This document shows, piece after piece, positions 41,039 to 50,069 of a stretch of DNA of 64,000 bases (position 1 is the first letter of the stretch; each line of letters starts with the position of its first letter). Below the pieces are notes generated by a model that saw only the letters and a program-made list of their open reading frames with translations, did no database searches and was not told the origin of the DNA. The position numbers were made by a program, and so were the translations under genes. The stretch is from Paenibacillus aurantius (GTDB taxonomy: Bacteria > Bacillota > Bacilli > Paenibacillales > NBRC-103111): contig NZ_CP130318.1 of assembly GCF_032268605.1 (NCBI RefSeq), forward strand, positions 1,701,001 to 1,765,000, written 5' to 3'.

Positions 41039-41299
41039 ATGAGTTCCATGGATAAGACAATGAAATTTGACGTCAAAGCGGACGGCTTGGAGAACTCGCC
41101 CAAGGAAGTGATCCTTTCCGTTTACGATTCCCTTCAGGAGAAGGGCTACAATCCGATCAACCAAATTGTCGGGTATCTTCTGTCCGGCGATCCGGCCTAT
41201 ATCCCCAGACACAACAACGCAAGAAGCATCATCCGCAAAAGAGAACGGGATGAGCTGATCGAAGAGCTTGTCCGCTCTTATCTTCAGCATAACAAGTAA
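41039..41299 (+). CDS. ireB: IreB family regulatory phosphoprotein
   Basis: The 86-residue product (UPF0297, YrzL) begins [13 protein letters not shown] and contains [31 protein letters not shown], nearly invariant in the family. In Enterococcus IreB is phosphorylated by the kinase IreK and modulates cell-wall stress and cephalosporin resistance. GGGAGG lies 8 bases before ATG 41039. It forms the conserved trio with ruvX and DUF1292 downstream. Confidence 0.95.
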   Translation: MSSMDKTMKFDVKADGLENSPKEVILSVYDSLQEKGYNPINQIVGYLLSGDPAYIPRHNNARSIIRKRERDELIEELVRSYLQHNK

Positions 41300-41317
41300 A
41301 AAGCCGGGAGTTGGGCC

Positions 41318-41737
41318 ATGAGAATCATGGGGTTGGATTACGGGGACAAGACGATTGGCGTTGCCGTAAGCGACGAGATGCTTTGGACGGCCCAAGGGCT
41401 GGAAGTCATCCGCAGACAGAAGAACGAAGAGCAGGATATGAATCGCCTGAAGCAAATTGTTAAAGAATACGAGGTGACGGAAATCGTCGTCGGTCTCCCG
41501 AAGAATATGAACGGTTCGATAGGCCCCCGCGGAGAGATCTGCATGGAATTCGCGGAAAGGCTAAGGGAAATACTATCTTTGCCGGTCCACCTTTGGGATG
41601 AAAGATTGACTACGGTCTCCGCAACGCGTACATTAATAGAAGCGGACGTCAGTCGAAAGAAACGAAAGCTGGTCATCGACAAAATGGCGGCGGCGCTTAT
41701 TCTTCAAAATTTTCTCGATTCCAAGACGAAGAGGTGA
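41318..41737 (+). CDS. ruvX: Holliday junction resolvase-like protein RuvX (YqgF)
   Basis: This 139-residue RNase H-fold protein has the N-terminal [15 protein letters not shown], central [15 protein letters not shown] and LWDERLTT, and C-terminal [14 protein letters not shown]. The acidic residues expected for catalysis are present (Asp7, Glu of WDER, Asp of IDKMAA). The family is linked to 16S rRNA 5' end processing and junction resolution. It lies 18 bases after ireB and 8 bases before the DUF1292 gene. Confidence 0.95.
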   Translation: MRIMGLDYGDKTIGVAVSDEMLWTAQGLEVIRRQKNEEQDMNRLKQIVKEYEVTEIVVGLPKNMNGSIGPRGEICMEFAERLREILSLPVHLWDERLTTVSATRTLIEADVSRKKRKLVIDKMAAALILQNFLDSKTKR

Positions 41738-41745
41738 GGTTATCT

Positions 41746-42048
41746 ATGGCAAACGACGAGTTGAACATGGAAGAGCCGGAAATCATTTATATTCCGGATG
41801 ACGAGGGCAACGAAGAAGAATTCGAAGTAATCATGAAATTCGAAGTGGACGGCTCCGACAAGAAGTACATGATGGTCGTTCCGGTGGAAGCGGCCGAAGA
41901 CGAAGAAACGGACGAAGTCTATGCTTTTCGTTATGAGGAAGACGGCGACGACCTCCAGCTCTTCACCATCGATGATGAAGAGGAATGGAATATCGTGGAA
42001 GAAACCTTCAACACCTTGATGGCTGAATCCGAGGAAGAAGAGGGGTAA
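41746..42048 (+). CDS. DUF1292 family protein (YrzB-like)
   Basis: This very acidic 100-residue protein includes IIYIPDDEGNEEEFEVIMKFEVDG and YAFRYEEDGDDLQLFTIDDEEEW, the DUF1292 pattern. It follows ruvX, as yrzB does in B. subtilis. The function is unknown. ATG 41746 follows GAGGTGAGG; the frame is open from 41734. Confidence 0.9.
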   Translation: MANDELNMEEPEIIYIPDDEGNEEEFEVIMKFEVDGSDKKYMMVVPVEAAEDEETDEVYAFRYEEDGDDLQLFTIDDEEEWNIVEETFNTLMAESEEEEG

Positions 42049-42050
42049 GC

Positions 42051-42362
42051 ATGCCGGAGTACCGGGTTAGTGACGTCAAACCGCTCGATCTGCTCAAGCA
42101 CACTTACGGCGAAGAAGTTGTTCTGGATACCGGGAAGGGAGATTCCAAGCCGTTCCGGATCCTGGCGGAATTCGCCCTTGGGGAGCGGAAGTATGCGGTG
42201 CTTCAGTCGGAGGCGATGAGGAAGCTCGACGAAGTCGAAGTGTTCCACATCGGGGAAGACAGCAGCGGCCGGCTTCTGCTCGAAACCGTCGAAGACGACG
42301 AAGAGTGGGAGAGCATGGCGGAGTTGTACGACGAAATGACCTTTTCCTTTGACGAGGATTAG
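42051..42362 (+). CDS. Second DUF1292-like acidic protein
   Basis: The 103-residue product has the same layout as the preceding protein (beta-rich start, LGERKYAVLQSEAM, then LLETVEDDEEWESMAELYDEM), so it is probably a diverged paralogue. It begins 3 bases after the previous stop, which suggests translational coupling. It lacks the long acidic N-terminus of its neighbour. The function is unknown. A terminator follows. Confidence 0.8.
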   Translation: MPEYRVSDVKPLDLLKHTYGEEVVLDTGKGDSKPFRILAEFALGERKYAVLQSEAMRKLDEVEVFHIGEDSSGRLLLETVEDDEEWESMAELYDEMTFSFDED

Positions 42363-42392
42363 CTTTTGAAAGCATGCCTATGATAGGATGAG

Positions 42393-42419
42393 AAGAGCGG
42401 CGTAAAAGCTGCTCTTTTT
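42393..42419 (+). terminator. Terminator after the DUF1292 pair
   Basis: AAGAGCGGC (42393-42401) pairs with GCTGCTCTT (42408-42416, one G-T pair), followed by a T-run. Confidence 0.75.
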
Positions 42420-42487
42420 GTCTATCCTTAAAAGGTAATCCCAACCCTAAACGTTGATCCCTCTGAAGGGGAAAGGAGTTTGCTTAC

Positions 42488-43564
42488 GTGGAAGAGCGCA
42501 AGGAAGAGGCACCGGTTCGCCCTAGACGGCGGAGGTACAGGGCATGGCTTATAGCCGCAGCCGCGGTACTGGGAATAATCGGAGCGGCGGCCGGCTACGT
42601 CTATGCCAATCTTCAGCCGGCCGCGAAAGGGGAGCCTGTCCGGGTCACGGTTCCCTCAGGAACCGGTACACTTCAGATTGCCCGGCTGCTCGAAAAGAGC
42701 GGGCTGGTGCGGAACGCCGCCGTGTTCGCCGGATATGTGAAATACAAGAAACAGGGCAGCCGATTCCAGGCAGGCTTATACGAGATGACGCCCGGCAGCT
42801 CCTTGGACGGCCTTGTTGACAAGCTCAATAAAGGAGAGGTCGTGAAGGAGGAGATGATCCGGTTTACCATACCCGAGGGCTTCACGATCCAGCAAGCTGC
42901 CGACCGGCTGGCCGAGCTTGGCATCCTGGATGCCGCCAGCTTTACCAAGCTGACGGACGAGCCCGTTCCCGCAAGCGTCCATCTTCCCGAGCCGCTCCCT
43001 GCCGTTCCGGAAGCCAAGCACCCGCTTGAGGGCTACTTGTTTCCGGAGACGTACGAGATGAAGAAATCGAGCACAGGGGAACAAATTCTGGAACGGATGC
43101 TGAACGAATGGTCCCGCCAATTGGAGGCTCTGCCTGAAGGGTGGCAGGACAAGCTGAAGGCAAGAGGCATGACGTTCCACCAGCTGTTGACCGTAGCCTC
43201 CCTAATCGAGAAGGAGGTGGCGGTTCCCGAAGAGCGTCCGCTCGTTGCCGGGGTCATCTACAACCGGCTTAAACAGAACATGAGGCTTCAGATCGATGCC
43301 ACCGTGATTTATGCCTTGGGCTTACCCATCGAGCGGGTGATGGAGAAGGACCTGGAGGTCGACAGTCCCTATAACACTTACCGCAAGGAAGGGCTTCCTC
43401 CGGGGCCGATCGGCAGTCCCGGCCTGTCCGCGATAGAGGCTGCTCTGGAACCGGCCGCTACCGATTACATGTACTATGTAACCCGGAAGGACGGCTCGCA
43501 TAAGCATTATTTTGCCGTGACGTATGCCGAGCATTTGAAGAACATCGAGCTTAGCAAAAAATAA
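42488..43564 (+). CDS. mltG: Endolytic murein transglycosylase MltG
   Basis: MltG cleaves nascent glycan strands and sets their length. The 358-residue product has a basic cytoplasmic N-terminus, one membrane helix (about 19-40), a LysM-like domain and the YceG catalytic domain with VASLIEKEVAVPEERPLVAGVIYNRL (probable catalytic Glu241) and GLPPGPIGSPGLSAIEAAL. The start is GTG 42488 after AAAGGAG. It is the B. subtilis yrrL position. Confidence 0.95.
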   Translation: MEERKEEAPVRPRRRRYRAWLIAAAAVLGIIGAAAGYVYANLQPAAKGEPVRVTVPSGTGTLQIARLLEKSGLVRNAAVFAGYVKYKKQGSRFQAGLYEMTPGSSLDGLVDKLNKGEVVKEEMIRFTIPEGFTIQQAADRLAELGILDAASFTKLTDEPVPASVHLPEPLPAVPEAKHPLEGYLFPETYEMKKSSTGEQILERMLNEWSRQLEALPEGWQDKLKARGMTFHQLLTVASLIEKEVAVPEERPLVAGVIYNRLKQNMRLQIDATVIYALGLPIERVMEKDLEVDSPYNTYRKEGLPPGPIGSPGLSAIEAALEPAATDYMYYVTRKDGSHKHYFAVTYAEHLKNIELSKK

Positions 43565-43572
43565 CGGCAGGC

Positions 43573-43597
43573 GGGGATGGCTCCATCCCCCTTTTTT
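43573..43597 (+). terminator. Terminator after mltG
   Basis: GGGGAT (43573-43578) pairs with ATCCCC (43585-43590), followed by CTTTTTT. It separates mltG from the U32 genes. Confidence 0.8.
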
Positions 43598-43643
43598 GTG
43601 ATAAGATAAAGGATAGGCCTAATTTTATAAGAAGGTGAACGCA

Positions 43644-44576
43644 TTGGGATACAAACCCGAGCTGCTCGCGACAGCAGGCTCGTTAGAGGAAGTAACGAAG
43701 ATAATAGACGCGGGAGCGGACGCCGTAACGATCGGGGAATCCACTTACGGAATGAGGCTTCCGGGCGATTTTACGATAGAGGAAATAAGGGAAGTGGCCA
43801 AGCGGGCACATGAGCGGGAGGCCAAGGTTTATGTGGTCGTCAACAATATCATGAGCAACGATCTGCTGGCGGGCCTTCCGGACTATCTCAAGCAGGTGGA
43901 GCAGGCGGGAGCCGATGCGCTCGTGTTCGGTGATCCGGCCGTTCTGATCGCCATGCGGCAGGCGGGAGTGAACCTTCCGCTTCACTGGAACGCCGAGATG
44001 ACGTCGACCAACTACGTGACGGCCAACTACTGGGGGACGAAGGGAGCGACCCGGGTCGTGCTCGCCCGAGAGCTGAACCTGGAACAGGTTCTCGAGATCA
44101 AGCGCAAGGCGGAGGTCGAGGTTCAGGTGCAAGTTCACGGCATCACGAACATTTACCATTCCAAGCGGGAACTGGTCGCCAATTACCGGAATCATCTCGG
44201 CCGCAAAGCCGAAGGAGAAACCTATTCCCCGGAGCAGGGACTCTTCCTGATCGAAGCGGAGAGACGGGATGAACGCTACCCGATTTACGAAGACCGCAAT
44301 GGGACGCATATTATGAGCTCCGAGGATCTTTGTATGCTGGAGAACCTTCACGAATTGATGGAGGGCGGAATCGACAGCTTCAAGATCGAAGGGCTCCTGA
44401 AGACGCCGGAGTATAACGAGGCGGTGGTTAAAGCCTACCGCCGGGTAATCGATGCTTATACGGCGGATCCGGAGCACTATGAATTTCAAGACGAATGGCT
44501 GGAGGCGGTGGAACGGGTTCAGCCCGGGAACCGGCCTCTGTCGTACGGATTTTTCTATAAAGAACAAGTGTATTGA
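43644..44576 (+). CDS. Peptidase U32 family tRNA hydroxylation protein (YrrN/TrhP1-like)
   Basis: The 310-residue product starts at TTG 43644 after AAGAAGGTG; GTG 43635 is possible but lies inside that site. It begins YKPELLATAGSLEEVTKIIDAGADAVTIGE, the U32 N-terminal pattern, and has SSEDLCMLENLHELMEGGIDSFKIEGLLKTPEY. In B. subtilis YrrN and YrrO (TrhP1 and TrhP2) make 5-hydroxyuridine at tRNA position 34 from prephenate. It lacks the dense Cys cluster of its partner. The two are 10 bases apart. Confidence 0.88.
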   Translation: MGYKPELLATAGSLEEVTKIIDAGADAVTIGESTYGMRLPGDFTIEEIREVAKRAHEREAKVYVVVNNIMSNDLLAGLPDYLKQVEQAGADALVFGDPAVLIAMRQAGVNLPLHWNAEMTSTNYVTANYWGTKGATRVVLARELNLEQVLEIKRKAEVEVQVQVHGITNIYHSKRELVANYRNHLGRKAEGETYSPEQGLFLIEAERRDERYPIYEDRNGTHIMSSEDLCMLENLHELMEGGIDSFKIEGLLKTPEYNEAVVKAYRRVIDAYTADPEHYEFQDEWLEAVERVQPGNRPLSYGFFYKEQVY

Positions 44577-44586
44577 GGTGAGGATC

Positions 44587-45852
44587 ATGGAAACTACAAC
44601 CCAACCGGTCGTGCCGACGAAGGCCAAGCCGCTCGCAAGACCAGAGCTTCTGGCTCCGGCGGGCAGCCTGGAGAAGCTGAAATTCGCCATTCATTACGGG
44701 GCGGATGCGGTCTATATCGGCGGCCAAAAATACGGCCTGCGCTCGAATGCGGACAATTTCTCATTCGAGGAGATGAAGGAAGGCGTAGAGTTTGCCAACC
44801 GCTACGGGGCCAAGGTGTTCGTCGCGGCTAACATTTATGCCCATAATGAAGACATCGAAGGAATCGAGGACTATCTTCGCAACCTTCAGGATGCCGGGAT
44901 TTCCGCGATTATTGTAGCGGATCCGGCCATTATTGAAACGTGCCGCCGGGCGGCTCCGAAGCTGGAGGTTCACCTGAGCACCCAGCAGTCCACCATGAAC
45001 TGGCAGGCGGTCCAATGGTGGAAAGAGAATGGAGTCGACCGGGTCGTTCTGGCGCGGGAAGCCAGCATGCAAGAGATTCTGGATATTAAGAAACACGTGG
45101 ACATTGAGATCGAAACCTTCATCCATGGGGCGATGTGCTCCTCCTGGTCCGGACGCTGCGTGCTCTCGAATCACTTCACTGACCGGGATTCCAACCGGGG
45201 CGGATGCTGCCAATCGTGCCGGTGGAAGTACGATCTGTTCACGGAGTCCGAAGAGAATCCGCTGTTCGAGCAGGGGGACGAGGCATTCTCCATGGGCTCG
45301 AAGGATATGTGCATGATCGAGCATATTCCGGACATGATTCGTTCCGGGGTGGACAGCTTCAAGATCGAGGGCCGGATGAAGAGCATTCATTACGTGGCAA
45401 CTGTCGTCAACGCCTACCGGCAGGCCATCGATTCCTATCTGGCCGATCCGGAAGGCTACGTGCTTAAGCCGGAATGGGTGGAAGAAATCAACAAGGCGGC
45501 CAATCGGCCGTTGAATACCGGCTTCTTCTATGAAATGCCGGACCATGAGGACCAAATTTTCGCACCGGAGGACAAGCCGAACGAATATGATTTTGCGGGA
45601 CTTGTCGTCGGCTATGACGAAGCCGAAGGGATGGTCACGGTTCAGCAGCGGAATCACTTCAAACCGGGACAGGAGGTCGAGTTCTTCGGACCCGGAGGCA
45701 CTTTCTTTAAGCAGAAGGTAGACACGCTCTGGGACGAAGAGGGCAACGAGCTGGACGCCGCCCGCCACCCGATGCAGCGGGTTCGCTTTCGGATCAACCA
45801 TCCCGTTAAGGAATTCGATATGATGCGCAAAAAGTCAGGAAAAACCAAATAA
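44587..45852 (+). CDS. Peptidase U32 family tRNA hydroxylation protein (YrrO/TrhP2-like)
   Basis: The 421-residue product has the full U32 signature: RPELLAPAGSLEKLKFAIHYGADAVYIGG, and ETFIHGAMCSSWSGRCVLSNHF with the later CCQSC cluster, likely Fe-S ligands. SFKIEGRMKS and a C-terminal beta domain (about 340-421) follow. It is the larger partner of the tRNA U34 hydroxylase pair. ATG 44587 is preceded by GAGGTGAGG. The methyltransferase gene trmR (yrrM), next to these genes in B. subtilis, is absent from this window. Confidence 0.92.
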   Translation: METTTQPVVPTKAKPLARPELLAPAGSLEKLKFAIHYGADAVYIGGQKYGLRSNADNFSFEEMKEGVEFANRYGAKVFVAANIYAHNEDIEGIEDYLRNLQDAGISAIIVADPAIIETCRRAAPKLEVHLSTQQSTMNWQAVQWWKENGVDRVVLAREASMQEILDIKKHVDIEIETFIHGAMCSSWSGRCVLSNHFTDRDSNRGGCCQSCRWKYDLFTESEENPLFEQGDEAFSMGSKDMCMIEHIPDMIRSGVDSFKIEGRMKSIHYVATVVNAYRQAIDSYLADPEGYVLKPEWVEEINKAANRPLNTGFFYEMPDHEDQIFAPEDKPNEYDFAGLVVGYDEAEGMVTVQQRNHFKPGQEVEFFGPGGTFFKQKVDTLWDEEGNELDAARHPMQRVRFRINHPVKEFDMMRKKSGKTK

Positions 45853-45867
45853 CGGAACAACTTGCTG

Positions 45868-45902
45868 CTCCCGCAGCCCGTATGGGCTTTGGGAGTTTTT
45901 TC
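45868..45902 (+). terminator. Terminator after the U32 pair
   Basis: CTCCC (45868-45872) pairs with GGGAG (45891-45895) and the inner AGCCC with GGGCT, followed by TTTTTT. Confidence 0.85.
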
Positions 45903-45985
45903 TTGGTCCTTTCGGCTGCCGGATGGGACTTTTAGCTGATTTTTGTTCGGCGGAATAAAGGTCATTTATGCGGACAAAGAATCTC

Positions 45986-46014
45986 TTGGAAAAAGTTAGG
46001 AAATTTTTCATAAA
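45986..46014 (+). promoter_or_regulatory. Possible sigma-A promoter of the chemoreceptor gene
   Basis: TTGGAA (45986-45991) and CATAAA (46009-46014) are 17 bases apart in an AT-rich stretch, about 95 bases before the start. No clear sigma-D motif was seen. Confidence 0.35.
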
Positions 46015-46108
46015 TTTTTTCTTAAAATTGGGTAAAGAAGGAAAGGAATTTCAAAAACCATGTCGAATTTAGAGGGAAAGCGAATAAGAAATAGGACGGT
46101 GGACCCAA

Positions 46109-48262
46109 ATGAATTCGATGTATACCAAGCTCAAAGGTGCCTTCTCGAAGGCGGGAAAGGAGGGCATCAGCCGGCTTAACAAGGAAAATCTTCAAGCGAT
46201 TAAAGCTAAGAATCCGATCCGTTCGGTGGGCTTAAAGCTGTTTTTGACTTTTTTTGCCCTGACCACTTCCCTTGTTCTGATCGTAGGGCTTTTCTCCTAT
46301 AATCAATCCAAAAAGATCATCCAGACCAAAATGGGGGAAGCCACCGAGCAGACCCTGATGCAAACGGGCGATAAGCTGGAGCTGATTCTGAACAATTACG
46401 AAGATTTGTCCATGCAGCTTCTGACGGACTCCTCCTTCATGCAGACCTTGAGCAGCTACAATGACCCATCGACAACCGCTTATGAGAAATTGGCTCTAAC
46501 CCAAGTTATCAATGACAAACTGAATACGGTCAGCAGCGGTAAGCTGGGGATTGCGGCCCTGCATCTGGTTGGACTGACGGAGAACTCCAAAGTTCTCGGG
46601 GTAGGGGCGATGTCCACCAACGCGGCTCTCCGGGACGGATCCTATCTGAAAGAAAACTGGTTCAAGAGGGTCCTCGCGGCAGACGGAGCTCTTGTCTGGC
46701 TGGAAAGCCGCAAGGGCGGATATGCGGTCTCGGGGGATCAGAACTATTTCGGTGTCGCCCGCGTTCTTCGAAATGCCAATATGGGCAGCAAGGAATTTAT
46801 CCTCCTGATGGATGTCCAGCTGAACTACCTGGATAAGTACGTTTCCGAGATCAAAATCGGCCAAACCGGTTATATCAGCATCTTCAATAATGACAACCAG
46901 CTGGTCCGGGCGGCGGATCCGGCCAAAGTCGGAAGTACCTTTGAGATCCCTCTTTCGCAAGAAGAGAAAGAGGCAAGCTTGTCAGGGGCACGCCGGACCA
47001 ATGCGTTGGTCAACGGACAAGACCAGCTGGTCGTCTATAAGCAGATGAAGGTATCCGGCTGGACCATCGCGGCCGTGGAGCCGGTTTCGGAACTGATCAG
47101 CGAAGCTAAGAAGATCCGCGACATCACGTATTGGATGGCCTTTCTCTCCATTGTGGTAGTCTCCCTTGCAGGCTGGCTGGTCGCCCGGATGATTGGCAAG
47201 CCGCTGCAAACGCTGCGGAACCTGATGAAGGAAGGCGAACAGGGGAATCTTACCGTACGAACGAACTTCAGCAGCAAGGATGAGATAGGTCAGGTAGGCG
47301 CCAGCTTCAATCAAATGATGAGCCAGATTACCCGTCTGGTTCAGCAGACGAATTATTCCGCTTCCGAGGTGCTGACGACGGCGGGCGTGCTTCTAAATGC
47401 CTCGAAGCAGACGGCGACCTCCGCTAAGGAGATTGCCGTCGCCATCGAAGAGATTGCAAGCGGCGCATCCAGCCTCGCGGTCGAAGCGGAGAGAGGAAAC
47501 GGGCTGACACATGACATCAGCGTCCAGATGAAAGAGGTCGTTCAGTCCAACGTGCAGATGGGAGCCGCGGCTTCCGAGGTCCAAAAGGCCAGCCGCCAGG
47601 GAACGCAGTACATGGCCGAGCTGACCACCAAGACGGGAGCCACCGAGGAGATGACCCGTTCCATGGTGGAGAAGGTCGACCGGCTGAAGGAAAGCACCTC
47701 GTCCATCCGCAAAATTCTTGAGATGCTGAACAATATCACGAAGCAGACCAATATCCTTTCGCTGAACGCGACCATCGAAGCGGCAAGAGCGGGAGCCGCC
47801 GGCAAGGGCTTCATGGTGGTGGCCGATGAAATCCGCAAGCTGGCCGAGCAGTCGAAGCAGTCAATTCAAGTGGTGGGCGAAATTACGGAGACGATCCAGA
47901 CGGAAGTTGACGAGACGGTGGCGGTTCTGTCAGACGCCTATCCGCTGTTTAAGGAGCAGATCCAATCGGTTAAAGAAGCCGAGCTGATCTTCGGCAAGGT
48001 GCAGGAGCAGATGAGCGGGTTCGTCGACCAGCTTTCCGACGTGACCGAGTCCATTCAGCATTTGGAGAACTCCCAGAGCATGCTGACCGAAGCCATGAGC
48101 AACGTAAGCGCCGTCTCCGAAGAATCCTCCGCCACTTCGCAGGAGGTGGCCTCCCTGAGCAACGAACAGCTTAGCGTCAGCGAGGGCCTGGTGAAGCTTT
48201 CCGAGAACCTGGAAGGGCTGTCCACGTCGCTTCAGGAGTCGCTCTCGAAGTTCCGCGTTTAA
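46109..48262 (+). CDS. Methyl-accepting chemotaxis protein
   Basis: The 717-residue product has a cytoplasmic N-terminus (about 1-43), a membrane helix (about 44-66), an extracellular dCache-like sensor (about 67-335, with [16 protein letters not shown]), a second helix (about 343-363), HAMP (about 365-420) and a signalling domain. The kinase-contact hairpin has [36 protein letters not shown]. The ligand is unknown. The gene stands alone between terminators, with no chemotaxis genes beside it, so it is an orphan receptor feeding a pathway encoded elsewhere. Confidence 0.95.
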   Translation: MNSMYTKLKGAFSKAGKEGISRLNKENLQAIKAKNPIRSVGLKLFLTFFALTTSLVLIVGLFSYNQSKKIIQTKMGEATEQTLMQTGDKLELILNNYEDLSMQLLTDSSFMQTLSSYNDPSTTAYEKLALTQVINDKLNTVSSGKLGIAALHLVGLTENSKVLGVGAMSTNAALRDGSYLKENWFKRVLAADGALVWLESRKGGYAVSGDQNYFGVARVLRNANMGSKEFILLMDVQLNYLDKYVSEIKIGQTGYISIFNNDNQLVRAADPAKVGSTFEIPLSQEEKEASLSGARRTNALVNGQDQLVVYKQMKVSGWTIAAVEPVSELISEAKKIRDITYWMAFLSIVVVSLAGWLVARMIGKPLQTLRNLMKEGEQGNLTVRTNFSSKDEIGQVGASFNQMMSQITRLVQQTNYSASEVLTTAGVLLNASKQTATSAKEIAVAIEEIASGASSLAVEAERGNGLTHDISVQMKEVVQSNVQMGAAASEVQKASRQGTQYMAELTTKTGATEEMTRSMVEKVDRLKESTSSIRKILEMLNNITKQTNILSLNATIEAARAGAAGKGFMVVADEIRKLAEQSKQSIQVVGEITETIQTEVDETVAVLSDAYPLFKEQIQSVKEAELIFGKVQEQMSGFVDQLSDVTESIQHLENSQSMLTEAMSNVSAVSEESSATSQEVASLSNEQLSVSEGLVKLSENLEGLSTSLQESLSKFRV

Positions 48263-48295
48263 GGGGTATCCTGTTTCGAGCGGCCGTCTTCTTAT

Positions 48296-48327
48296 CAAAC
48301 CGTCCTTCAGGGCGGTTTGTTCTTTTT
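48296..48327 (+). terminator. Terminator after the chemoreceptor gene
   Basis: CAAACCGTCC (48296-48305) pairs with GGGCGGTTTG (48310-48319, with a T-G pair), followed by TTCTTTTTT. Confidence 0.85.
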
Positions 48328-48426
48328 TGTGTCACAAAAATAGCCAAGAGGAGTCATAGTGCCTGGCCCCTTTTTGGGTTACCTTGATAAAGGAACAACC
48401 AAGTCTAAAGGAGTGGGACTTTAACA

Positions 48427-49047
48427 ATGAAAAAATGGACGGTTTACGTTTCCGCCATCGTGCTTGGGCTAACCTTGTTCAGCGGCTTGGCTAGTGCGCA
48501 CGTAACGGTGATGCCTAAAGAATCCGTACAAGGGGCTTATGAGAAATTCACGGTAAGGGTTCCGACGGAGAGCGACTCCCCGACGGTGAAGGTGGAGGTG
48601 AGAATTCCGCCGGAAGCCGAAATTAGCCGCGTGGAGCCAAAGCCGGGCTGGAAGGTGGAGTTCGTTAAGGACGCTTCCGGCAAGAATACGAGCATGATCT
48701 GGACCGCCGAGGGGCCGGGCTTGAGCAAGACGGAATTCGCCGAGTTCAATATGCAGGGAAAAGTCGGAGATACGGCTACCTCTCTTTCCTGGAAGGCCTA
48801 TCAGACCGCTGCGGACGGAAGCAAGGTCGAGTGGGTGGGAGCCCCAGACTCGGACAAGCCCGCTTCCGTGACGATCGTTAAGGCGAAACCGGCCGGTGCG
48901 GCCACGGACAGCCACGGAGCAGCCGATTCCAGCCATAGCATGGAGCCGGCCCAGGACAATGCCAAGCTTCCTCTGTATCTGTCCATCGCGGCCGTTGTCC
49001 TTGGAGCCCTTTCCCTCCTCGTTTCTCTCTCCAAACGCAAGGCCTAA
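48427..49047 (+). CDS. YcnI-like copper-binding membrane protein (DUF1775)
   Basis: The 206-residue product has a signal peptide ending ASA, so His25 becomes the mature N-terminus (HVTVMPKES). YcnI proteins bind Cu(II) with this N-terminal His. The DUF1775 domain spans about 25-150 (VKVEVRIPPEAEISRVEPKPGWKVEF). A His/Ser linker (TDSHGAADSSHSME) and a C-terminal membrane anchor (about 180-200) follow. In B. subtilis ycnI sits with ycnJ and ycnK. Here no copper importer or regulator is adjacent. An AAAGGAG site precedes the ATG. Confidence 0.9.
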   Translation: MKKWTVYVSAIVLGLTLFSGLASAHVTVMPKESVQGAYEKFTVRVPTESDSPTVKVEVRIPPEAEISRVEPKPGWKVEFVKDASGKNTSMIWTAEGPGLSKTEFAEFNMQGKVGDTATSLSWKAYQTAADGSKVEWVGAPDSDKPASVTIVKAKPAGAATDSHGAADSSHSMEPAQDNAKLPLYLSIAAVVLGALSLLVSLSKRKA

Positions 49048-49056
49048 AAGGCAGAT

Positions 49057-49083
49057 ACCCCCGGCGGACGCTGGGGGTTTTTC
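49057..49083 (+). terminator. Terminator after ycnI
   Basis: ACCCCCGGC (49057-49065) pairs with GCTGGGGGT (49070-49078), followed by a T-run. Confidence 0.85.
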
Positions 49084-49138
49084 TTTTGCTCAGGAGATAG
49101 AGAGGGATCGGTGGGTTCGTTAAGGTATGAAATTAAAA

Positions 49139-49183
49139 CATTATCGAACGATAGTACACATTTTCGAACCTTAGTGTTATAAT
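49139..49183 (+). promoter_or_regulatory. kduI promoter with two direct repeats
   Basis: TACACA (49155-49160) and TATAAT (49178-49183) are 17 bases apart, with an extended -10 TG at 49175-49176. Two 16-bp direct repeats, CATTATCGAACGATAG (49139-49154) and CATTTTCGAACCTTAG (49159-49174), agree at 13 of 16 positions. They start exactly 20 bases apart and cover the -35 and spacer. They are good candidates for the operator of the DeoR-type protein encoded in the operon. Confidence 0.65.
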
Positions 49184-49218
49184 GACCTCATTACCAATAA
49201 GGAGGCCTTTATCCCATT

Positions 49219-50052
49219 ATGGAAATTCGTTATGCGACCAATCCAGAAGCGACGAAGCAGTTTGACACCGAGAAGCTCCGCGAGGAGTATCTCATTCCCG
49301 GTCTGTTTGTTCCCGGAGAACTGAAGCTCGTTTACAGTCATGTGGACCGGTTCATTACCGGCGGGGCGATCCCCACGGATAAAGGCATCAAGCTTGAAGC
49401 CGACACGAAGACCATGGGGGCACCGTTCTTCCTCCAGCGCCGGGAGATCGGAATCATTAATGTGGGCGCCAAAGGTTCGGTTACCGTGGACGGCGAGAAG
49501 TTCTCCATGGACAGCAAGGATTGCCTTTATATCGGCTTGGGCAAGGAAAATGTCGTATTCGAGAGCGACCAGGCTTCGGAGCCGGCCCGCTTCTATTTCA
49601 CCTCCACACCGGCCCATAAGGAATATCCTACGGTCAAGGCAGCCATCAGTGAGGCTACGCCTCAGCATCTCGGGAGCATTACGAATTCCAATGAGCGGAC
49701 GATTTACAAATACATTCATGAAGAAGGAATCCGCAGCTGCCAGCTCGTGATGGGTCTGACCATGCTCAAGCCGGGCAACATGTGGAACACGATGCCGTGC
49801 CATACGCACAACCGGCGCTCGGAGGTTTATTTTTATTTTGACATGCCGGAAGACGGTGTGGTGTTCCATCTTATGGGCGAGCCGACCGAAACCCGCCATG
49901 TGGTAGTCCGCAACGAACAGGCGATCATTTCTCCAAGCTGGTCCATCCATAGCGGAGTGGGCACTTCCAACTATACCTTCATCTGGGCCATGGCCGGGGA
50001 GAACCAGCAGTTCTCGGATATGGATGCCGTCGCGATGCAGGATTTGAAATAA
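49219..50052 (+). CDS. kduI: 5-dehydro-4-deoxy-D-glucuronate isomerase KduI
   Basis: KduI converts 5-keto-4-deoxyuronate from pectin or glycosaminoglycan breakdown to 2,5-diketo-3-deoxygluconate. The 277-residue cupin-like protein begins MEIRYATNPEATKQFDTEKLREEYLI. It has the zinc ligands His195, His197 and Glu202 in CHTHNRRSEVYFYF and His244 in SIHSGVG. An AAGGAGG site precedes the ATG. It is the first gene of a kduI-deoR-kduD operon. Confidence 0.96.
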   Translation: MEIRYATNPEATKQFDTEKLREEYLIPGLFVPGELKLVYSHVDRFITGGAIPTDKGIKLEADTKTMGAPFFLQRREIGIINVGAKGSVTVDGEKFSMDSKDCLYIGLGKENVVFESDQASEPARFYFTSTPAHKEYPTVKAAISEATPQHLGSITNSNERTIYKYIHEEGIRSCQLVMGLTMLKPGNMWNTMPCHTHNRRSEVYFYFDMPEDGVVFHLMGEPTETRHVVVRNEQAIISPSWSIHSGVGTSNYTFIWAMAGENQQFSDMDAVAMQDLK

Positions 50053-50069
50053 GGCAATCGGGAGGTCCT

